DNA of 64,000 nt from Comamonas piscis (lineage in GTDB: Bacteria > Pseudomonadota > Gammaproteobacteria > Burkholderiales > Burkholderiaceae_C), in assembly GCF_014109725.1 (NCBI RefSeq), contig NZ_CP058554.1, forward strand, positions 5,084,001-5,148,000, read 5' to 3'. Position numbers and translations under genes: made by a program. A model generated the notes under the pieces. That model made no database searches. It saw only the letters and a list, made by a program, of their open reading frames with translations, and was not told the DNA's origin. This document shows positions 59,179 through 64,000 of this stretch, one piece after another (position 1 is the stretch's first letter; each line of letters starts with the position of its first letter).

Positions 59179-59976
59179 TCACATACGGAAGTGCTCACCC
59201 AGATAGACCCTCCGCACCTCGGCGTTCTCCACAATCTCTTGCGGCGTGCCTGCGGCCAGCACCTTGCCATCGCTGATGATGCAGGCGTGGTCACAGATGC
59301 CCAGGGTTTCGCGCACATTGTGGTCGGTGATTAGCACGCCGATGCCGCGCTCTTTCAGGAAGGCGACAATGCGCTGGATCTCGATCACCGCAATCGGGTC
59401 GATACCGGCAAAGGGCTCGTCGAGCAGGATGAAACGGGGCTGGGTCGCCAGCGCGCGGGCGATCTCGACCCGGCGGCGCTCGCCACCGGACAGCGCCACG
59501 GAGGGCGACTCGCGCAGGTGCTCGACGCGCAGCTCCTGCAGCAGCGCGGTGAGCTGGCGCTCGACCTCGGCGCGCGACAGCGACTTGCCATGCTCGTCCT
59601 TTTGCAGCTCCAGCACGGCGCGCACATTGTCCTGCACGCTGAGCTTGCGGAAGATCGATGCCTCCTGCGGCAGGTAGGACAGGCCCAGCTGCGAGCGCTG
59701 GTGGATCGGCATATCGGCGACCGACTGGCCATCGATGCGGATGTCTCCGCCATCGCTGCGCACCAGGCCCACGATCATGTAGAACGAGGTGGTTTTGCCA
59801 GCACCATTGGGGCCGAGCAAACCCACCACTTCGCCTTTGCGCACCGACAGCGACACATCCTTGACCACCTTGCGGCTGCCATAGGACTTCTCCAGGTGCA
59901 ACACCTCCAGCTGGCTGCGGTGGTCGCTGTTGGCGACCCGGGCATTGACGGAAATGGTCGAGGAGTTCTCTGCCAC
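59179..59976 (-). CDS. lptB: LPS export ABC transporter ATP-binding protein
   Basis: A 265-residue ATPase of the LptB2FG(C) transporter that drives LPS from inner to outer membrane. Walker A is GLLGPNGAGKTTSFYM, the Q-loop is YLPQEASIFRKL, the ABC signature is VALSGGERRRVEIARAL and Walker B is FILLDEPFAGIDPIAV, with the H-loop in ITDHNVRETLGICD. An N-terminal extension of about 20 residues precedes the usual start. It is 2 nt after lptA and 105 nt before rpoN. Confidence 0.97.
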   Translation of the reverse strand: MAENSSTISVNARVANSDHRSQLEVLHLEKSYGSRKVVKDVSLSVRKGEVVGLLGPNGAGKTTSFYMIVGLVRSDGGDIRIDGQSVADMPIHQRSQLGLSYLPQEASIFRKLSVQDNVRAVLELQKDEHGKSLSRAEVERQLTALLQELRVEHLRESPSVALSGGERRRVEIARALATQPRFILLDEPFAGIDPIAVIEIQRIVAFLKERGIGVLITDHNVRETLGICDHACIISDGKVLAAGTPQEIVENAEVRRVYLGEHFRM

Positions 59977-59978
59977 GG

Positions 59979-60632
59979 TTACTTGGCTCCGTCGTTCAGT
60001 TGGGTGCTGGGGCGCAAGGGGGTCTTGTCGTCCGCTGCGGGCTTGGCCGGGGTGCTGGCCTTGTCGTCCGCCTTGGGCGTCAGGATCACGCGCACGCGGC
60101 CGTTTTTCGCAGCGCCGGGCTTGGGATCGCTGGCTTGCGCGCCTTTCTGGCCGACCACGGTAAAGGTGTCGGTCAGGTTGTTGTAGGTGATCAGCGGGCC
60201 ACTGACCTGGTCGGTCAAGGTGGTCTCGCGGTAGCGGCGCAGCTCGCCACGGCGCTCAAAATGCACGGTGTCATCGCGACCGTTGTAGGTGATGACCTCA
60301 CCTTCGCCTTCAACGAACTCGTCGGGCGCGCCCGGTGCCGAGTCCCGCTTTTGGCGGAAGAACGCCAGCTTGCCCGGAGCAGCAGTCACCACGCCATGCT
60401 GGAAGCCGTCGCGGTCCTGGCTGACGGTCAACTGCGCACCGCGAATGATGATGGTGCCCTTGGTCACCACCACATTGCCGGTAAACACGCTGGTTTGCTT
60501 CAGTTCATCGTGGCGGCCATCGTCCGCCTCGATGTTCATGGGCTTGGTACGGTCGGCACGCTCAGCATGCGACAGCAGCGGCAAGGCCAGCATGGCCGCC
60601 ACCAACAAGGAGTTAAAAATACGGTGTCTCAT
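59979..60632 (-). CDS. lptA: periplasmic LPS transport protein LptA
   Basis: A 217-residue OstA-like beta-jellyroll protein that bridges LptC and LptD in the periplasm. A signal peptide (LLVAAMLALPLLSHA) is followed by DRTKPMNIEADDGRHDELKQ and VFTGNVVVTKGTIIIRGAQL. A C-terminal Lys/Ala/Pro-rich tail of about 40 residues is longer than in enteric LptA. The ATG at 60630-60632 is preferred. A -10 TACAAT (minus strand, near 60690) lies upstream, after the dsbA terminator, giving the lptA-lptB-rpoN unit its own promoter. lptC is not adjacent. Confidence 0.93.
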   Translation of the reverse strand: MRHRIFNSLLVAAMLALPLLSHAERADRTKPMNIEADDGRHDELKQTSVFTGNVVVTKGTIIIRGAQLTVSQDRDGFQHGVVTAAPGKLAFFRQKRDSAPGAPDEFVEGEGEVITYNGRDDTVHFERRGELRRYRETTLTDQVSGPLITYNNLTDTFTVVGQKGAQASDPKPGAAKNGRVRVILTPKADDKASTPAKPAADDKTPLRPSTQLNDGAK

Positions 60633-60694
60633 AAAGGCATGAATCTTGCTCTGCCCCATTGTAGCCATGCTGGAGCGTTGAACCGTTTTAAGCA

Positions 60695-60719
60695 CAAAAA
60701 AGCCCGCCAGGGCGGGCTT
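60695..60719 (-). terminator. intrinsic terminator of dsbA
   Basis: AAGCCCGCC (60700-60708) and GGCGGGCTT (60711-60719) form a 9-bp stem. On the minus strand it is followed by TTTTTTG. It lies 25 nt after the dsbA stop. Confidence 0.9.
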
Positions 60720-60743
60720 CACCTAGGTGTCGCGTAAGTTCGC

Positions 60744-61388
60744 TCAGCCTTGTGTCGCCAGGAACTCGACCACTTGCAGCACATTGCCCATCGAGCCGGC
60801 ACGGGTGCCGTCGGTGTAGTACTTGCCGGCCACGCCCAAGGATGGCACACCTTCGACGCCGTAGGATTCTTGCAGCTGGGTGGCCTTGCGCACTTGGCCC
60901 GCCACGCTGAAGGAATTGTAGGCCTCTTTGAACTTGGCGAGGTTCACGCCATTCTTGTCCATCCAGGCGAAGATCTCGTCGTCCTTGTTCAGGCGTTGGC
61001 GCTCCACATGGATCGCGCGGAAGACCTTGACATGCACTTCAGGGATCAGGCCCATGGACTCCAGCGCAAAGTAGATTTTTTGCTGGGGCACAAAGGTGTT
61101 GTTGAAGGCAACCGGCACGCGGCGGATCTGCAGGTTCTTGGGCGCTGTCTTGGCCCAGGCTTCAAACTGCGGCTCGAAGGCATTGCAGTGGGGGCAGCTG
61201 TACCAGAAGAACTCGATGACTTCTACCTTGCCAGCAGGCGCGTCAGGGGTGACGGGCTTGGCCAGCTTGATGTAGTCCTTGCCTTCCTTGAACTTGGCTT
61301 GCGCGTTGGCGCCAGTGGCAAAAGGCAGGCTCAGTGCGGAAGCGGCCGTAGCGGAAGCCGCCAGGGTAGAAAAATCACGACGTTTCAT
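60744..61388 (-). CDS. dsbA: thiol:disulfide interchange protein DsbA
   Basis: A 214-residue periplasmic thioredoxin-fold oxidase. A twin-Arg-free signal region (STLAASATAASALSLPFATGANA) is followed by IEFFWYSCPHCNAFEPQFEAW, with the active-site CPHC, and the cis-Pro in VEGVPSLGVAGKYY. It introduces disulfides in exported proteins, including the Cys-rich minor pilins and PilY1 in this window. MKRRDF begins the leader, so Tat export cannot be excluded entirely, but RRDF lacks the full twin-Arg motif. It follows the SPOR gene by about 56 nt on the same strand. Confidence 0.95.
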   Translation of the reverse strand: MKRRDFSTLAASATAASALSLPFATGANAQAKFKEGKDYIKLAKPVTPDAPAGKVEVIEFFWYSCPHCNAFEPQFEAWAKTAPKNLQIRRVPVAFNNTFVPQQKIYFALESMGLIPEVHVKVFRAIHVERQRLNKDDEIFAWMDKNGVNLAKFKEAYNSFSVAGQVRKATQLQESYGVEGVPSLGVAGKYYTDGTRAGSMGNVLQVVEFLATQG

Positions 61389-61444
61389 GTGTTGTTAACT
61401 CCAGTGACAAGTTGCGGTTAGGAGTGCCCTGCACCGCCAAAAGT

Positions 61445-62149
61445 TCAACGCTGTACGCGAACGATTTGCGCATCCACGCCAGCGCCATCGAGCTTGCCTT
61501 TGAGGCCGTCGGCATCATCGCGCTTGTTGAATGGGCCTACGCGCACCCGGTATACCGTGCGGCCATTAACTTCGCGCTCGCTGACGCGGGCTTCCCAGCC
61601 CATCATCGCCAGCTTGGCGCGCTGTGCATCGCCATCGGTCTGGGAGCGGAAGGCACCCGCTTGCACAAAGTACTGGAAGCCGTCAGTGCCATCGGCACTG
61701 CGCGACTTGGCCAAGTCTCCGAGCGGATCCGCACCCTGGCCGGCCTTGGGGTCAAGCTTGGCGACCTGGGTCTTGTCCGTGGGCTTGTCGGTGGCCTTGG
61801 CCGCATCGGGCAGCACCACCTCAGGCTTGGCAGGTTTGTTCTCGACGGGCGGGCTGGTGTTGTCGGCCACATTGCGAGGCGGCTCAGGCACCACCACGCC
61901 TTGCGCAGCCGGTGCTGCAGCGGCTGGCGCACGCGCGGGGTTCTTGCCGTAGAGCGGCGAGTTCGGGTCCCAGTTCTGGTTGCGCTGGGCCTCGGCCTTG
62001 TCCTTGGCATCGCCCTTGGCGCCACCTTTGTTGACAAACGGCACCGGCACATTGGTGACGTAGACCGCCACGGCCAAGGCCGCGCCCACGCCCACCAGCA
62101 GCCCCAGGATCAGGCCCAGAATGGTTCCACCACGTTGATGTCGTCGCAT
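61445..62149 (-). CDS. SPOR-domain membrane protein (FtsN-like)
   Basis: A 234-residue inner-membrane protein. A basic start (MRRHQRGG) and one TM helix (TILGLILGLLVGVGAALAVAVYV) are followed by a long Pro/Ala/Lys-rich periplasmic linker. The C-terminal SPOR domain (FQYFVQAGAFRSQTDGDAQR, LAMMGWEARVSEREV, YRVRVGPFNKRDDADGLKGK) binds denuded peptidoglycan at the division septum. The ATG at 62147-62149 is preferred. The gene lies between argS and dsbA, the common betaproteobacterial order, and may be the FtsN equivalent. Confidence 0.92.
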   Translation of the reverse strand: MRRHQRGGTILGLILGLLVGVGAALAVAVYVTNVPVPFVNKGGAKGDAKDKAEAQRNQNWDPNSPLYGKNPARAPAAAAPAAQGVVVPEPPRNVADNTSPPVENKPAKPEVVLPDAAKATDKPTDKTQVAKLDPKAGQGADPLGDLAKSRSADGTDGFQYFVQAGAFRSQTDGDAQRAKLAMMGWEARVSEREVNGRTVYRVRVGPFNKRDDADGLKGKLDGAGVDAQIVRVQR

Positions 62150-62175
62150 TGCAGTTATTACCTTTGTTCGCAAAA

Positions 62176-63885
62176 TCACATGCGCTCCGGTGCGCTCACA
62201 CCCAGCACCGCCAGGCCATTGCGCAGCACCTGGGCGACCGCCGCCACGAGGGCCAGACGGGCCAATTTGGTGGCTTCGTCATCCACCAGGATACGTTCTG
62301 CATCATAGTAGCTGTGGTAGGCCGAGGCCAGATCACGCAGGTAGAACGTAACATCGTGCGGCGCATTGCCGTCGGCGGCGTTGGTCAGCATCTCGGGGTA
62401 CTGGGCCAGCATCTGCATCAGTGCCTGGGCCTGCGGGCCCTGCAGCGCGCTCAGATCGACACCGGACAGCACCGGCAGGCCAGCGCCGCCCTGCTCTTGC
62501 CAGCCACGCAGCACCGAGCAGATGCGCGCATGGGCGTACTGCACGTAGAACACCGGGTTGTCGTTGTTCTGGGCCACGGCCAGATCGACGTCGAAGGTGT
62601 ACTCGGTATCGGGCTTGCGCGACAGCAGGAAGAAGCGTACGGCATCCTTGCTGGTCCACTCGATCAGGTCGCGCAAGGTCACATAGCTGCCGGCGCGCTT
62701 GCTGATCTTGACCTCTTCGCCACCGCGCACCACGCGCACCATGGTGTGCAGCACGTAATCCGGGTAGCCCTTGGGAATGCCGACATTCACGGCCTGGAGG
62801 CCGGCGCGCACGCGGGCAATGGTGCCGTGGTGGTCGGTGCCCTGGATGTTGACCGCCTTGCCGTAGCCACGCAGAAACTTCTGCGTGTGGTAGGCCACAT
62901 CGGGCAAAAAGTAGGTATAGGTGCCGTCGGACTTGCGCATCACGCGGTCCTTGTCGTCACCAAAGTCGGTGGTGCGCAGCCACAGCGCGCCATCTTGCTC
63001 ATAGGTGTGGCCGCTGGCGATCAGGCGCTTGACGGTCTCATCCACATGGCCGTTCTGGTACAGGCTCGATTCGAGGTAGTACTCGTCGAACTTGAGGTTG
63101 AAGGCCTGCAGGTCCTTGTCCTGCTCGTTGCGCAGGTAGGCGACCGCAAAGTTGCGGATGTTGTCGTAGTCTTCGACATCGCCATTGGCGGTGAACGCAC
63201 GGTCATCGGCCTCGATGGTCTGCTTGGCCAGGAAGGCCTGGGCGATGTCACCGATGTAGTCGCCGTTGTAGAAGTTCTTGGCCAGCGGGTTCTCGCTGTC
63301 GGTGGGCCAGCAGTCGTCACCGGGCTTGAAGCCTTTGGCGCGCAGCTGGGTGCTCTTGGTCAAGGTGTCGATCTGCACACCCGCGTCGTTGTAGTAGAAC
63401 TCGCGGTGCACGGCCCAGCCCTGGCTGGCGTAGAGGCTGCAGATGGCATCGCCCAGCGCGGCCTGGCGGCCGTGGCCCACATGCAGCGGGCCGGTGGGGT
63501 TGGCCGAGACAAATTCAACGATGATTTTCTCGTCGCGCGGGGCCTGCATGCCAAAGCGCTCGCCCTGGGCCAGCACTTCTTGCACCACCTGCTGCTTGGC
63601 AGCGGGCTTGAGGCGCAGGTTCAAAAAGCCAGGGCCGGCGATCTCGATCGCATCCACCCATTGCACAAAGGCGGGGGCGGCTTCCAGCGCGGCCTTGAGC
63701 TGCTCGCCCAGCGCGCGGGGATTGGCCTTGAGCGGCTTGGCCAGCTGCATCGCAGCGGTCACGGCAAAGTCACCGTGCGCGGCCACCTTGGGGGTTTCAA
63801 AGGCCGCGCGGCTACCGGCGCCAGGCGACAACTTATCGAGCTCGGCAGCAAGCACTGCGAGCAAATCTTTTTTGACTTGCAACAT
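62176..63885 (-). CDS. argS: arginyl-tRNA synthetase
   Basis: A 569-residue class I aminoacyl-tRNA synthetase. The N-terminal tRNA D-loop-recognition domain is followed by VEFVSANPTGPLHVGHGRQAALGD (HIGH motif as HVGH), FYYNDAG, INIQGTDHHG-like VNIQGTDHHGTIARV, and EVKISKRAGSYVTLRDLIE (KMSKS equivalent as KISKR). The C-terminal DALR anticodon-binding domain ends GLAVLGVSAPERM. The length is normal. The SPOR gene follows after 26 nt on the same strand. Confidence 0.97.
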   Translation of the reverse strand: MLQVKKDLLAVLAAELDKLSPGAGSRAAFETPKVAAHGDFAVTAAMQLAKPLKANPRALGEQLKAALEAAPAFVQWVDAIEIAGPGFLNLRLKPAAKQQVVQEVLAQGERFGMQAPRDEKIIVEFVSANPTGPLHVGHGRQAALGDAICSLYASQGWAVHREFYYNDAGVQIDTLTKSTQLRAKGFKPGDDCWPTDSENPLAKNFYNGDYIGDIAQAFLAKQTIEADDRAFTANGDVEDYDNIRNFAVAYLRNEQDKDLQAFNLKFDEYYLESSLYQNGHVDETVKRLIASGHTYEQDGALWLRTTDFGDDKDRVMRKSDGTYTYFLPDVAYHTQKFLRGYGKAVNIQGTDHHGTIARVRAGLQAVNVGIPKGYPDYVLHTMVRVVRGGEEVKISKRAGSYVTLRDLIEWTSKDAVRFFLLSRKPDTEYTFDVDLAVAQNNDNPVFYVQYAHARICSVLRGWQEQGGAGLPVLSGVDLSALQGPQAQALMQMLAQYPEMLTNAADGNAPHDVTFYLRDLASAYHSYYDAERILVDDEATKLARLALVAAVAQVLRNGLAVLGVSAPERM

Positions 63886-63926
63886 ATTTGAAACTTAGAC
63901 GAAGCAGTTACCGGCGCTGGGCCGGT

Positions 63927-64000
63927 TTACCAGCCCCGGGCATAAAACACGGCGACGGCGGCGATCACGGGAATCAGATGGGCTTGCCACATGACCCATT
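63927..64000 (-). CDS. truncated ORF at the right edge, possible small membrane protein
   Basis: The last ~24 codons of a minus-strand frame encode MWQAHLIPVIAAVAVFYARGW before a TAA at 63927-63929, a hydrophobic C-terminal stretch. An internal ATG is at 63992. It lies 42 nt before argS on the same strand. Too little is visible for identification, and it may not be a gene. Confidence 0.3.
   Translation of the reverse strand, partial: WVMWQAHLIPVIAAVAVFYARGW

Noticed and set aside
62149..63891. 580-residue plus-strand ORF opposite argS
   Set aside because: Shadow of argS, whose HVGH and KISKR motifs are certain.
1..64000. CRISPR array, tRNA, rRNA, prophage or conjugative element
   Set aside because: I saw no regularly spaced repeats, no tRNA-like cloverleaf, no rRNA sequence and no integrase, phage or transfer genes.

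Overview
The window is a high-GC, gene-dense piece of a betaproteobacterial chromosome. Three Bug-type (tripartite tricarboxylate receptor) periplasmic binding proteins, the trpE-chorismate mutase-trpG-lysE-trpD-trpC order, a fimT-pilV-pilW-pilX-pilY1 cluster and the lptA-lptB-rpoN block all point to Burkholderiales, most likely Comamonadaceae (Comamonas/Delftia-like; the genus is an inference). I see no rRNA, tRNA, CRISPR array, prophage or complete IS element.

Layout. 1-3042: a truncated gamma-glutamyltransferase gene and a Bug receptor, divergent from a LysR regulator. 3052-6138: ung, a lipoprotein version of enterochelin esterase behind a strong Fur-box candidate, and a small exported protein. 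6179-11341: the trp operon (minus strand) behind a structured leader that encodes a Trp-Pro-Trp peptide. 11403-12549: speD and gph. 12777-20279: a type IV pilus minor-pilin operon ending in pilY1. 20373-25716: rpe facing apaG, then a SpecificRecomb-family membrane protein, thiL, pgpA and pncC. 25851-32302: a glycine-zipper lipoprotein, a zinc-ribbon membrane protein next to an SPFH protein with a DNA-binding-like tail, a SEC-C protein, a glutamate-synthase-like flavoprotein and a kinase-like protein. 32368-37298: dctA, a DctB-like hybrid sensor kinase and a convergent LuxR-type response regulator, with a 121-bp MITE-like element between the last two. 37379-50988: a CoA-thioester catabolic cluster (two acyl-CoA ligases, acyl-CoA dehydrogenase, thiolase, two SDRs, two enoyl-CoA hydratases, a class III CoA-transferase, two Bug receptors) ending in an IclR regulator. 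51134-56312: ynfA, a DAHP synthase, a guanidinium exporter with a guanidine-II riboswitch, a PIN protein, an RNA methyltransferase and a TPR protein. 56436-63885: lpxO, rpoN, lptB, lptA, dsbA, a SPOR protein and argS. A truncated ORF sits at the right edge.

How the parts fit. DAHP synthase (51886-53016) feeds chorismate, which trpE/trpG and the AroQ-type mutase inside the trp operon divide between Trp and Phe/Tyr. The 37-51 kb cluster encodes a complete activation and beta-oxidation set. Its central divergent promoter region carries three perfect palindromes, and one half-site recurs in front of the IclR gene. lpxO, lptA and lptB all serve lipid A/LPS.

The most noteworthy points are the trp leader (11130-11354), the guanidine-II riboswitch (53424-53484), the MITE that rewrote the end of a sensor-kinase gene (36516-36636), the palindrome-rich catabolic promoter (41275-41384), and a recurring pattern in which the best -10 hexamer lies only 5-8 nt from the start codon, which suggests leaderless transcripts.
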